The notes: generated by a model not told the origin, from the letters alone. Counted from the stretch's first letter, positions 51,209-60,350 are shown. The stretch: DNA of 64,000 bases from Bordetella petrii (GCF_017356245.1 NZ_JAFMZZ010000004.1:689163-753162), one strand, 5' to 3'. Program-made: numbers and translations.

Positions 51209-52645
51209 TCAGTCGTGCTTGATCGAGATGGTTTTCAGCACGGTGAAGCCGTACAGCGCCTCGAAGCCCTTTTCGCGCCCGTGGCCGCTGGCCTTGACGC
51301 CGCCGAACGGCAGTTCGATGCCGCCGCCGGCGCCGTAGTTGTTGATGAACACCTGGCCGCTGCGCACCTTGCGCGCGATGCGCAGCTGGCGCGCGCCGTC
51401 GCGCGTCCAGACGCTGGCCGCCAGGCCGTATTCGGTGGCGTTGGCGATGCGGACCGCGTCGGCTTCGTCGTCGAAAGGCATGGCCGCCAGCACCGGGCCG
51501 AACACTTCTTCCTGGGCCAGGCGGTGATCGACCGGCACGTTGTCCAGCAGCGTGGGCGCCTGGTAGTAGCCTTCGGCGGGCGCGCCGTCGGCGATCCTGC
51601 CCTGCGCGGCGGTGGCGATGCCGTCTTGCGCGGCGGCTTTCAGGAAGCCCTGCACGCGTTCCTGCTGGGTCTTGCGGATCAGCGGGCCGCAGTCCAGGTC
51701 CATGGCGGCGGGGCCGGCGCGCAGGGCCGAGAAGGCCTGCGACAGGCGTTCGAGCACGCGGTCGTAGGCGCTGCGCTCGACCAGCAGGCGGCTGCCGGCC
51801 GAGCAGGTCTGGCCGGCGTTCTGCACGATGGCGTTGACGGCCACCGGCACCAGCGCGTCGAGATCGGCGTCGCCGAACACGATCTGCGGCGACTTGCCGC
51901 CCAGTTCCAGCGTGACCGGCACGTGGCGTTCGGCCGCCACCTGGGTGACCAGCACGCCGATGCGCGGCGAGCCGGTGAACGAGATGTGGTCGATGCCCGG
52001 GTGGCGCGTCAGGGCGTCGCCGGCTTCGTGGCCGTAGCCCGTGACGATATTGATGGCGCCCGGCGGGAAGCCCACTTCGGCCGCCAGCTCGGCCAGCCGC
52101 AGCAGCGACAGGCAGGCGTCTTCGGCGGGCTTGACCACGCAGGCATTGCCCGCCGCCAGCGCGCCGCCCACGCTGCGCCCGAAGATCTGCAGCGGATAGT
52201 TCCAGGGCACCACGTGCCCGGTAACGCCGTGCGGCTCGCGCAGCGTCAGCACGGTGTAGCCGTTCTGGTAAGGCAGGGTTTCGCCGTGCAGCTTGTCGGC
52301 CGCGCCGCCGTAGTATTCGAAATAGCGCGCCACCGCCGTGACGTCGGCGCGGGCCTGCTTGGTGGGCTTGCCGCAATCGCGCGATTCGATGTCGGTGAGT
52401 TCGTCGGCGTGGTCCAGGATCTTGACCGACAGCTTCAGCATCAGGCGGCCGCGTTCGGCAGCGGTAAGCCTGCCCCAGGCGCCTTCGTCGTAGGCGCGCC
52501 GCGCGGCCTGCACGGCCAGGTCGATGTCGGCCGCGTTGCCGCGCGGAATGCTGTCGTACTGCTGGCCGGTGGAAGGATCCAGCACGGGAATGGATTCGCC
52601 CGAAGCGCCGGGAACCGGGCGGTTGTCGATGAAATGCTGCTTCAT
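51209..52645 (-). CDS. NAD(P)-dependent aldehyde dehydrogenase
   Basis: Aldehyde dehydrogenase superfamily, 478 residues. The segment VTGHVVPWNYPLQIFGRSVGGALAAGNACVVKPAE binds the cofactor; the general-base Glu is in VTLELGGKSPQIVFGDAD, and the nucleophile Cys in QNAGQTCSAGSRLLVERSA near residue 278. The C-terminal FGGVKASGHGREKGFEAL is typical of betaine/4-aminobutyraldehyde-like members. It oxidises an aldehyde to the acid. The SDR gene 66 bases upstream on the same strand could supply the aldehyde from an alcohol. Confidence 0.95.
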   Translation of the reverse strand: MKQHFIDNRPVPGASGESIPVLDPSTGQQYDSIPRGNAADIDLAVQAARRAYDEGAWGRLTAAERGRLMLKLSVKILDHADELTDIESRDCGKPTKQARADVTAVARYFEYYGGAADKLHGETLPYQNGYTVLTLREPHGVTGHVVPWNYPLQIFGRSVGGALAAGNACVVKPAEDACLSLLRLAELAAEVGFPPGAINIVTGYGHEAGDALTRHPGIDHISFTGSPRIGVLVTQVAAERHVPVTLELGGKSPQIVFGDADLDALVPVAVNAIVQNAGQTCSAGSRLLVERSAYDRVLERLSQAFSALRAGPAAMDLDCGPLIRKTQQERVQGFLKAAAQDGIATAAQGRIADGAPAEGYYQAPTLLDNVPVDHRLAQEEVFGPVLAAMPFDDEADAVRIANATEYGLAASVWTRDGARQLRIARKVRSGQVFINNYGAGGGIELPFGGVKASGHGREKGFEALYGFTVLKTISIKHD

Positions 52646-52711
52646 GCCGATGAACCTCTGGAGTGTCGTTGCATAGTAGGCAGGCTGTTCGTCCGGCGGC
52701 GGGGCCGGGGC

Positions 52712-53503
52712 CTAGAACAGGATGGACAGGCCTCCGTCCACGGCCAGCACCTGGCCATTGACATACGAGGCCGCCGGCGAGGCCAGGAACACCGCGGCGC
52801 CGGCGATTTCTTCGGGCCGGCCCCAGCGCCCCATGGGGTTGCGGGCGGCCATGGGGTCGTGCAGGGCGGGGTCGGCCACGTAGGCCGCATTGGTTTCGGT
52901 GGCGAAGGTGCCGGGGGCGATGGCATTGCTGGTGATGCCCAGCGGGCCGAATTCGGCGGCCAGCGCCCGCATCATGCCGGTCAGGCCCTGCTTGGCGGCC
53001 GGGTAGACGGCGTCGCCGGCCCGCGCCAGTTCGCCCACCACCGAGGTAACGGCGATCAGGCGCCCGGCGCCCTGGCGCACCATGCGCTCGGCGGCCAGCT
53101 TGGCCAGCAGCATGCCGGCCACCAGGTCGGTGTCGATAAGCGCGCGGATCTCGGCCGGCGAGATGGCCCGCAGGGTTTTACGGTTGCGGGCCCCGACGTT
53201 GTTGACCAGGATGTCCAGGCGGCCGTGCTCGGCGTCGATGCGCGCAAAGGCGCGGCTCATGGCGTCGTCGTCGCTGATGTCGAAGGCCAGCGCCGAGGCC
53301 GCCAGCCCCTCGCCGCGCAGCGCGGCGGCAGTGGCCTGCACCGCCGCGGCATTGCGGCCGTTGATCAGCACGTGGGCGCCGCAGCCGGCCAGCGCCCGCG
53401 CGATGCACAGCCCCAGGCCGCGCGCCGAGCCGGTTACCAGCGCCACCTGGCCCGCCAGCGAGAACTGCTGCAGGTAGGCTTGGTCGGGCGCAACGGTGTT
53501 CAT
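52712..53503 (-). CDS. Short-chain dehydrogenase/reductase (classical SDR)
   Basis: NAD(P)-dependent oxidoreductase of 263 residues. Cofactor motif ALVTGSARGLGLCIARALAG near residue 20, NNVG motif in LDILVNNVGARNRKTL, catalytic Ser in IAVTSVVGEL and the Tyr-x-x-x-Lys pair in DAVYPAAKQGLTGMMRALA. The C-terminal YVNGQVLAVDGGLS is standard. It resembles gluconate 5-dehydrogenase-type enzymes; substrate unknown. Its start lies 11 bases after the topB stop on the same strand, so it may be read from the topB transcript, an unusual pairing. Confidence 0.93.
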   Translation of the reverse strand: MNTVAPDQAYLQQFSLAGQVALVTGSARGLGLCIARALAGCGAHVLINGRNAAAVQATAAALRGEGLAASALAFDISDDDAMSRAFARIDAEHGRLDILVNNVGARNRKTLRAISPAEIRALIDTDLVAGMLLAKLAAERMVRQGAGRLIAVTSVVGELARAGDAVYPAAKQGLTGMMRALAAEFGPLGITSNAIAPGTFATETNAAYVADPALHDPMAARNPMGRWGRPEEIAGAAVFLASPAASYVNGQVLAVDGGLSILF

Positions 53504-53514
53504 GGCGGGCGGCT

Positions 53515-56136
53515 TCAGGCGGTTTTCTTGGCGGCGGCTTTTTTAGCTGGCGCTTTCTTGGCGGCGGTTTTCCGGGGCGCGGCTTTCTTGGCCGCCGTCT
53601 TGCCCGCCGTTTTGGCGGCGGTCTTGGCGGTTTTGGCGGGAGCCTTGCCCGCCGCCGTCTTGGCCGGCGCGCGGCCCGGCTTGGCGGGGCGCGGCTCGAA
53701 CTCGAAGCCGACCTTGCCGTCGGGCTGGCGCACCAGGAACGCCTTGAACTTGCGGTTGGTGCGGCTGGACACGAAGCCGTCGAGCAGGTCGGTGCGGCCG
53801 TCGGTCAGCAGCTTGTGCATCTGCTCGCGCGAGATTTCCTGCTGCAGGATGATCTTGCCCGAGCGGAAATCGCAGGTCTTGTCGGGCCCGACCGACTTTT
53901 CGCACACGTAGCTCAGGCCGTGCTCGAACACGCGCGAGCCGCATTTGGGGCAGGCGCCCACCGGCGTATGGCCGGAAAAATCGACCGGTTCGCTGTCGTC
54001 GTCATCGTTCTGGCCGAAGTCGAATTCCAGCTTGTATTCGTCGCTGATGCGCAGGATGGCGGCGAACGGCCGGCCCATTTTGCTGATGAAGCCCTGCAGC
54101 GGGCCGATTTCGCGCTTGGCCAGCAGCTCTTCGACTTCGGGCAGTTCGAAGGTGCGGCCGCCCGGGTGCTTGCCGATGGAAAAATCGCACTGGGTGCAGG
54201 CGTAGCGCCGGTAGTTTTCCTTGACCACGCTGCCGCACTTGGGGCATGGCGTCTGCAGGGTGGCGTAGTCGCCGGGCACCGTGTCGCGCTCGTATTCCTT
54301 GGCGCGCTTGACGATGACCTGGGTCATCTGGGCGATTTCGCGCATGAACGCTTCGCGGCCCAGTCCGCCCTGCTCGATCTGCTTGAGCTTGTGTTCCCAT
54401 TCGCCGGTGAGCTCGGGCGAGGTGAGTTCGGTGACGTCCAGCCCGGCCAGCAGCGTCATGAGCTGGCGCGCCTTGGCGGTGGGCACCAGGTCGCGCCCTT
54501 CGCGGCGCAGGTAGCCTTCGCCCAGCAGGCCTTCGATGATGCCCGCGCGGGTGGCCGGCGTGCCCAGGCCGCGCTCGGACATGGCTTCGCGCAGTTCTTC
54601 GTCGTCGACCAGCTTGCCGGCGCCTTCCATGGCCGACAGCAGCGTGGCTTCGTTGTAGCGCGCCGGCGGCTTGGTGGACAGGCCCACGGCCTCGACGTCT
54701 TCGGTGCGCACGGTTTCGTTGTCGGCCACCGGCACCAGGTTGGCGTCTTCGCCCTGGGCCTCTTTGCCGTACACGGCCAGCCAGCCCGGCGCCACCAGCA
54801 CCTTGCCTTCGGTCTTGAAGCGATGGCCCTGCACTTCGGTCAGGCGGGTGGTGACGCGGTATTCGGCGGCCGGGAAGAACACCGCCAGGAAGCGCTTGAG
54901 CACCAGGTCGTACAGCTTGGCCTCGGCCTCGCTGAGGTCGTGCGGGATCTGCAGCGTGGGGATGATGGCGAAGTGGTCCGACACCTTTTTGTTGTCGAAG
55001 ATGCGCCGGTTGGGCTTGACCCAGTTCTGCGCCACCACGGTGCCCGCATGGCGCGACAGCTGCCCCACGGCGTTCGAGCCGCCCTTGGCCAGGGCCTGCA
55101 TGGTGTCGCGCACGGTGCCCAGGTAGTCTTCGGGCAGGTAGCGCGAGTCGGTACGCGGATAGGTAAGCGCCTTGTGGCGTTCGTACAGGGTCTGGGCCAG
55201 CGCCAGGGTGGTCTTGGCCGAGAAGCCGAAGCGGCCGTTGGCGTCGCGCTGCAGCGAGGTCAGGTCGTACAGGGCCGGCGACATCTGGGTCGAGGGCTTG
55301 GATTCTTCGGTGACGCTGCCCGGCTGTTCGCGGCAGGCGGCCACCACGCTTTGCGCGGCGGCCTGCGACCACAGGCGCGATTCGCGCTTTTCGGGGTCGC
55401 GTTCGTCTTTCTTGAAGTCGGGGTCGATCCAGCGGCCCTGGTACAGGCCGGCGGCGGCCACGAACGTGGCGTGCACTTCCCAGTAGTCGCGCGGCACGAA
55501 GGCGCGGATGCGCGCTTCGCGCTCGGCCACGATGGCCAGCGTGGGTGTCTGCACGCGGCCCACCGGGGTCTTGAAGAAGCCGCCGTCTTTGCTGTTGAAG
55601 GCGGTCATGGCGCGGGTGCCGTTGATGCCCACCAGCCAGTCGGCCTCGGCGCGCGAGCGGGCCGCGGCTTCCAGGGGCTTGAGCTGGACGTCGTCGCGCA
55701 GGTTCGAGAAGGCTTCGCGGATGGCGGCCTGCGTCATGGACTGCAGCCACAGGCGCTGGATGGGTTTCTTCACCCCCGCGTACTGGATGATGTAGCGGAA
55801 GATCAGTTCGCCCTCGCGCCCGGCATCACAGGCGTTGATGAGCGCGTCGACGTCTTTGCGCTTGGCCAGCTTGACCAGCAGCTTCAGGCGTTCGGCCGAG
55901 CGCTTGTCGGCCGGGCCGAGTTCGAATTCGGGCGGGATGACCGGCAGGTGCGCGAAGCTCCATTTTCCCTTGACGGGATCGTTGGGCGCGACAAGGCCGA
56001 GCAAATGCCCGATACTGGAAGCGAGCACGTAACGTTCGCTTTCAAAATAGTCGCCCTCGCGCGCGAAGCCTCCGAGGGCGCGTGATATATCAAGGGCTAC
56101 CGAGGGCTTCTCGGCAATAATCAGCGTTTTGCTCAT
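53515..56136 (-). CDS. topB: DNA topoisomerase III with zinc ribbons and histone-H1-like tail
   Basis: Type IA topoisomerase of 873 residues from ATG 56136; a longer frame upstream is not supported. Toprim domain at residues 1-150 (MSKTLIIAEKPSVALDISRA; acidic NACDAGREGELIFRYI near 103-115), active Tyr326 in ALTYPRTDSRYLPED, close to position 328 of the Escherichia coli enzyme. Two zinc ribbons follow (CPKCGSVVKENYRRYACTQC and CPKCGSRVFEHGLSYVCEKS). The last 50 or so residues are an Ala/Lys/Pro repeat region (TAKTAAKTAGKTAAKKAAP, then KKAPAKKAAAKKTA) like histone H1 or the Bordetella BpH1 protein, presumably adding nonspecific DNA affinity. It decatenates DNA in the cytoplasm. Confidence 0.95.
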   Translation of the reverse strand: MSKTLIIAEKPSVALDISRALGGFAREGDYFESERYVLASSIGHLLGLVAPNDPVKGKWSFAHLPVIPPEFELGPADKRSAERLKLLVKLAKRKDVDALINACDAGREGELIFRYIIQYAGVKKPIQRLWLQSMTQAAIREAFSNLRDDVQLKPLEAAARSRAEADWLVGINGTRAMTAFNSKDGGFFKTPVGRVQTPTLAIVAEREARIRAFVPRDYWEVHATFVAAAGLYQGRWIDPDFKKDERDPEKRESRLWSQAAAQSVVAACREQPGSVTEESKPSTQMSPALYDLTSLQRDANGRFGFSAKTTLALAQTLYERHKALTYPRTDSRYLPEDYLGTVRDTMQALAKGGSNAVGQLSRHAGTVVAQNWVKPNRRIFDNKKVSDHFAIIPTLQIPHDLSEAEAKLYDLVLKRFLAVFFPAAEYRVTTRLTEVQGHRFKTEGKVLVAPGWLAVYGKEAQGEDANLVPVADNETVRTEDVEAVGLSTKPPARYNEATLLSAMEGAGKLVDDEELREAMSERGLGTPATRAGIIEGLLGEGYLRREGRDLVPTAKARQLMTLLAGLDVTELTSPELTGEWEHKLKQIEQGGLGREAFMREIAQMTQVIVKRAKEYERDTVPGDYATLQTPCPKCGSVVKENYRRYACTQCDFSIGKHPGGRTFELPEVEELLAKREIGPLQGFISKMGRPFAAILRISDEYKLEFDFGQNDDDDSEPVDFSGHTPVGACPKCGSRVFEHGLSYVCEKSVGPDKTCDFRSGKIILQQEISREQMHKLLTDGRTDLLDGFVSSRTNRKFKAFLVRQPDGKVGFEFEPRPAKPGRAPAKTAAGKAPAKTAKTAAKTAGKTAAKKAAPRKTAAKKAPAKKAAAKKTA

Positions 56137-56198
56137 GGGTATCCAGTGGCGGTAGACCCGCCGGTGTAGCGCGGATGATACGAGGGGAGATTCGCCGC

Positions 56199-58802
56199 AT
56201 GCAAGTCGGGGCTGCAGGACAGGCGGGTTCGGAACTGCACGCTTGGCGGCAATTTCTGGCCCGCGGCACGCTATGGCTGGGCGTCTGGCTGCTGGGCAGC
56301 GCCGTGATCTGCTGGGTGGCCGCCAACTGGCAAGACATGTCGAAAATCCAGCGCTTTGCCGGCGCGCAGGCGCTGCTGGCGGCGTGCGTGCTGGCAGCGG
56401 CATGGGCCGGCTGGCGCCTGCGCGCCGCCGCCGGAGCGCGCCGTTACGCCCCCGGGGCGCTGCTGGCGCTGGCCGGGCTGCTGCTGGGGGCCCTGCTGGC
56501 CCTGCTGGGCCAAACTTATCAGACTGGCGCCGATACCTGGGAACTGTTCGCCTGGTGGGCCGCGCTGCTGCTGCCGTGGGCGCTGGTGGCGGCCAGCCAG
56601 GCGGTGTGGCTGCTGTGGGTGGTGGTCGTCAACGTGGCGGCGCTGCTCTATTTAGGAGAATCCGGGCTGTTCTGGTGGGCCATCGGCCCCGGCCTGCCCA
56701 CCCTGCTGCTGGCGGCCCTGAACCTGCTGCTGCTGGCCGCCTGGGAATGCGCCGCCTGGCGCTGGCGGGCCGGCACCCGGGTCGGGCCGCGCGTGCTGGC
56801 GGCCCTGATCATCGGCACCCTGGTGCTGGCGCTGACGTTCGGCGATTCGGTGCTGCGCGGGCTGGGCTCGGTTACCGGCGCGGCCTGGGCGGTGGCGACG
56901 CTGGGCCTGGGCTACTACTACCAGCGCGCCCGCCGCGACCTGCTCATCCTGGCCATGCTGGCCGCCGGCGTCATCTGCGTATCGATGCGCCTGGCGGGCG
57001 AATGGCTGCTCAGCCTGGAACCCGGCGTCTGGGCCATCCTGCCGCTGGCCGGCCTGTTGATGGCCGAAGCGGTGTGGGCCGCGCGCTGGCTGCGCCGGCT
57101 GGCGGCCGAGCCGCCCGCGGGGCGTGCGCTGGCCGATGCCGAGCCGGCCGGCGCGTCGGCCGGCAATGCCGTGACGCCGGCCGACGCGGGCGGCCCGGTG
57201 GCCGGCCTGGCCGACCCCGATGTCGAGCCCCAGCTGGGGCCGGCCTGGTACGTGCAGGGGCTGCTGGGCCTGAGCGCCTGGCTGACCACCCTGCTGCTGC
57301 TGTTGTTCCTGGCGGTGTCGGGCCTGGTGCAGACCCAGCAGGGCGCCATGGTGGTGGGCCTGGTGCTGTGCGCCGTGGCGGTGGCCGTGCTGCGCACCGA
57401 TGCCGGGCCGTTCTGGCGGCAGTGCGCCACGGCCATGGGCTTTGCCGGGCAGATACTGGTGGCGTTCGGCCTGTCCCAGTCGGCCTCGCTGTCCAGCGCC
57501 TGCGCCTTCGTGCTGCTGCTGGGCGTGGCGGTGTACGCCCTGGCGCCCGAGGCGCTGCTGCGCTTCCTTAGCGCCTGGATGATCGCCCTGGCGCTGGCCG
57601 GGCTGATCTGGCTGGGCCTGGTGCCCGGCCTGATGGACAACGACCTGCTCGACATGTGGCTCGATTTCGACACCGTGCGCGCCACTTTCGTCTGGCTGCC
57701 GGTGGCCGTGGTCGGCGCCTGGACAGCCGCCGTGGCGTTCTGCGTGGGCCACCGCCTGGCGCGCACGCGGCCCAACGTGCTGCTGCCGCTGGCCTGGGCC
57801 TTCGTGCTGGCGGTGCAGGGCATGGTGTGGGCGGCAGGCGGCGTGTCGCTGGCGCAGTTGCCGGTGATCTGGCAGCTGAACCCGGTAACCGCCATGCTGA
57901 CCGTGGCGGCCGTGCTGCTGCCGGTGGCCTGCGCCCTGGCGGTGCTGTGGCCGCGCCGGCGCGTGCTGACCGCCGGGGTGCTGTGGGGCGTGCCGCTGGG
58001 CCTGCTGGCGCTGGGGTTGTGCTGGCTGCCCAGCCCGGGCATCGCCTTCGCGCTGGCCTGGATGCTGCTGGGCTTCGGCCTGAACCGTTCGCGCCTGACG
58101 ATCTTCGGCGGCCTGAGCCTGCTGGCCTACCTGGTGGTTTATTACTACCAATTGCAGGTGCCCCTGCTCGACAAGGCCCTGTGGCTGGGCGCCGCCGCGC
58201 TGCTGATGTTCTTCCTGCGCGCCCTGGTGTGGCTGGTGCCGCGCCTGATGCGCACGGCCGAGCCGCCTTCCGCCGCCATGGCGGGCCCGGCCCCGGCGGC
58301 GCTGCGCTGGCGCACGGCCGTGGTGCTGGGCGGGCTGGCGCTGGCCCTGGCCGTGGTCAATGGCGCCATCTGGCAGCGCGAGGCCCTGCTGGCCCACGGG
58401 CGGGTCGCCATCCTGGAACTGGCGCCGGTCGATCCGCGTTCGCTGATGCAGGGCGATTACATGGCCCTGCGGTTCGCCGCCGGCAACGAGGTGATGCAGC
58501 GCCTGGCCGCCGACCCCGATGCCGCGCCGGCGCCCGACGGCTACGTGGTGCTGGTGCCCGACGGCAGCGGCGTGGCGCAGGTGGCGCGCATCCAGGCCGG
58601 CGCGCAGCCGCACGCCAGCCAGGAGATCGCCCTGCGCTACCGCCTGCGGGCCGGGCAGGTGCGCATCGTCACTAATGCGTATTTCTTCCCCGAAGGCCAG
58701 GCCGAGCGCTACGCGGCCGCCCGCTATGGCGAAGTGCGGGTCGGCGAAGACGGCACCGGCTTGCTGGTGCGCATGCTGGGCGCGGATCGGCAGCCGTTGT
58801 AG
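56199..58802 (+). CDS. Multidomain membrane protein: DUF2157-DUF4401-GDYXXLXY fusion
   Basis: Large membrane protein of 867 residues starting at ATG 56199 (GAGGGGAG at 56182-56189 upstream). The N-terminal part, residues ~15-300, is DUF2157-like (LHAWRQFLARGTLWLGVWLLGSAVICWVAANWQDM; GALLALLGQTYQTGADTWELFAWWAALLLPWA). After an Ala/Pro/Asp-rich linker (~300-350) comes a DUF4401-like helix bundle. The C-terminal periplasmic domain, about residues 720-867, is of the GDYXXLXY type: VDPRSLMQGDYMALRF near residue 752, with Phe for the final Tyr. About 20 membrane segments in all. These parts are often encoded by two or three genes; here they are one. Function unknown. It is divergent from topB and followed by a repeat element. 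Confidence 0.8.
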   Translation: MQVGAAGQAGSELHAWRQFLARGTLWLGVWLLGSAVICWVAANWQDMSKIQRFAGAQALLAACVLAAAWAGWRLRAAAGARRYAPGALLALAGLLLGALLALLGQTYQTGADTWELFAWWAALLLPWALVAASQAVWLLWVVVVNVAALLYLGESGLFWWAIGPGLPTLLLAALNLLLLAAWECAAWRWRAGTRVGPRVLAALIIGTLVLALTFGDSVLRGLGSVTGAAWAVATLGLGYYYQRARRDLLILAMLAAGVICVSMRLAGEWLLSLEPGVWAILPLAGLLMAEAVWAARWLRRLAAEPPAGRALADAEPAGASAGNAVTPADAGGPVAGLADPDVEPQLGPAWYVQGLLGLSAWLTTLLLLLFLAVSGLVQTQQGAMVVGLVLCAVAVAVLRTDAGPFWRQCATAMGFAGQILVAFGLSQSASLSSACAFVLLLGVAVYALAPEALLRFLSAWMIALALAGLIWLGLVPGLMDNDLLDMWLDFDTVRATFVWLPVAVVGAWTAAVAFCVGHRLARTRPNVLLPLAWAFVLAVQGMVWAAGGVSLAQLPVIWQLNPVTAMLTVAAVLLPVACALAVLWPRRRVLTAGVLWGVPLGLLALGLCWLPSPGIAFALAWMLLGFGLNRSRLTIFGGLSLLAYLVVYYYQLQVPLLDKALWLGAAALLMFFLRALVWLVPRLMRTAEPPSAAMAGPAPAALRWRTAVVLGGLALALAVVNGAIWQREALLAHGRVAILELAPVDPRSLMQGDYMALRFAAGNEVMQRLAADPDAAPAPDGYVVLVPDGSGVAQVARIQAGAQPHASQEIALRYRLRAGQVRIVTNAYFFPEGQAERYAAARYGEVRVGEDGTGLLVRMLGADRQPL

Positions 58803-58812
58803 CAGGGCGCCA

Positions 58813-58901
58813 GGTGTCTGACTCCGCAGGTGTCAGACACCGTACGGCTGAGACAGCCATGCCACACAACGGTGTCTGACACCCTGCGGGAGTCAGACAC
58901 C
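58813..58901. repeat. Composite inverted-repeat element, copy B
   Basis: First hairpin arms GGTGTCTGAC (58813-58822) and GTCAGACACC (58832-58841); second GGTGTCTGAC (58871-58880) and GTCAGACACC (58892-58901). The spacer starts with CCGTACGGCTGAGAC as in copy A. It lies between the convergent membrane-protein gene and gluQ, 11 bases after the former's stop and 24 before the latter's. Confidence 0.75.
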
Positions 58902-58924
58902 TGGGTACATCACACCTGGGTTGG

Positions 58925-59800
58925 CTACCTTCCGAAGCGGGCGGCCCATTGGGGGGTGGCCTGGGCCAGGAAGGCGGCGGGGGTGGCGGCGGGAAACGGG
59001 GGGAATTCCAGGGCCTGCCAGGCCTGGGCCAGCATGGCCAGGGGCCGGGTGGTGTCCAGTGGCGGCGCGCCGTTCTGCTTCGACAGTTTCAGGCCGGTGG
59101 CGGGGTCGGTGATCAACGGCACATGCATGACGCGCGGCGCCGGGACGCCCAGCAGCCGCGCCAGCACGCGTTGGCGCGCGGTGGAACTGAGCAGGTCGGC
59201 GCCGCGCACGATGTCGGTGATGCCCTGTTCGGCGTCGTCTACCACCACGGCCAGCTGATACGCCCACAGGCCGTCGGCGCGGCGCAGCACGAAATCGCCC
59301 ACGGCCTGTGCCACGTCTTGCTGCTGGGGCCCCAGCCAGCGGTCGGTGAAGGTTTCGGTGCCGGCCGGCACGCGCAGCCGCCAGGCGCGCGCCTGGCGGC
59401 CCGGCGGCAGGCCGTGGCGGCAGGTGCCGGGGTAGGGCCGTTCGCCGTCGGGCCCCGGGCCCGCGCCGCGCAGCGATGAGTCGGCGATTTCGCGCCGGGT
59501 GCAGCCGCAGCCATACACCAGGCCCCGCGCGGCCAGGGTATCGAAGGCCTGCTGGTAGGCGGGGCCGCGCCGCGACTGCCACAGGACGTCGCCGTCCCAG
59601 TGCAGCCCCAGCGCGCGCAGTTGTTCCATGATGATGCCGGCCGCGCCGGCCACGGTGCGGGGCGTGTCGACGTCTTCGATGCGCAGCAGCCAGCGCCCGC
59701 CATGGGCGCGCGCGTCCAGCCAGCTGGCCAGGGCGGCCACTAGTGAACCAAGGTGCAGCGGCCCGCTGGGGCTGGGGGCGAAACGGCCTGCGTAGTTCAC
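58925..59800 (-). CDS. gluQ: Glutamyl-Q tRNA(Asp) synthetase
   Basis: Attaches glutamate to queuosine in the tRNA(Asp) anticodon. It has 291 residues and starts with GTG 59800, three bases after the smg stop. Signatures: [26 protein letters not shown] (HIGH-type motif), [11 protein letters not shown], zinc-site cysteines in [10 protein letters not shown] and [35 protein letters not shown] and [12 protein letters not shown] (KMSKS-type). The anticodon-binding domain of true GluRS is absent, as expected. It is probably cotranscribed with smg. Confidence 0.95.
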   Translation of the reverse strand: MNYAGRFAPSPSGPLHLGSLVAALASWLDARAHGGRWLLRIEDVDTPRTVAGAAGIIMEQLRALGLHWDGDVLWQSRRGPAYQQAFDTLAARGLVYGCGCTRREIADSSLRGAGPGPDGERPYPGTCRHGLPPGRQARAWRLRVPAGTETFTDRWLGPQQQDVAQAVGDFVLRRADGLWAYQLAVVVDDAEQGITDIVRGADLLSSTARQRVLARLLGVPAPRVMHVPLITDPATGLKLSKQNGAPPLDTTRPLAMLAQAWQALEFPPFPAATPAAFLAQATPQWAARFGR

Positions 59801-59803
59801 GGC

Positions 59804-60262
59804 TCAGTGGAGCCGGCGCGCACCGTCGTCGTCGAGCAGTTCTTCGAGGACCAGGTTGTCGATCTCGGCTTCCTGGCTCCAGAGGACCATCAGGGCGATG
59901 ATCTTGGTCTTGGCCAGCGACACCGGGGTTTCGGGGGCGGCCAGGGCGCGGTCGATGACGATTTCGCGCAGGGGCGCGGGCAGCACGCCGGCCGATTCAA
60001 GAAAGGCGATGAAGCCGATGGATTCGGTGCCCAGCTGCTGGTATTCGGAATCGGTGTAGATGCGGATGCCGGAACTGGGCGCCTGGGCGAGATCGACGCA
60101 GCGTTCGGTGGTTTCGGCCAGGCCGTAGAGCCAGCCCAGCGCGTCGTCGATGTCTTCGTGCTCGAAGCCTGCGGCCGCTAGGCGTTTGGCGAGAACGTCG
60201 GCCGCGGGACAGGCTTGCGGCGTGTAGTAGTTTTCGAACAGATAAACGAGGATATCGAACAT
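59804..60262 (-). CDS. smg: Smg family protein (DUF494)
   Basis: Small acidic protein of 152 residues starting MFDILVYLFENYYTPQACP, which is diagnostic for Smg; then FEHEDIDDALGWLYGLAE, GIRIYTDSEYQQLGTESIGFIAFLESAGVLP and LVLEELLDDDGARRLH. Its function is unknown; in many proteobacteria it lies beside dprA/smf and a topoisomerase gene. Here gluQ and TRAP genes are its neighbours, and topB is about 3.7 kb away past another gene. A strong hairpin stands 90 bases upstream. Confidence 0.93.
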   Translation of the reverse strand: MFDILVYLFENYYTPQACPAADVLAKRLAAAGFEHEDIDDALGWLYGLAETTERCVDLAQAPSSGIRIYTDSEYQQLGTESIGFIAFLESAGVLPAPLREIVIDRALAAPETPVSLAKTKIIALMVLWSQEAEIDNLVLEELLDDDGARRLH

Positions 60263-60350
60263 ATGGCGCAGTGTTTGTGCCAGTTTGCCCAGTCGGCCCG
60301 CAGATCGGCAAACCAGCAAACGTGCTTTTAACTGTACGCTGAATCGTCAT

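Noticed and set aside
53520..53670. The repetitive GC-rich stretch at the end of topB as a CRISPR-like or tandem non-coding repeat
   Set aside because: It is in frame and encodes the Lys/Ala-rich tail of topoisomerase III; the units are irregular and have no spacers.
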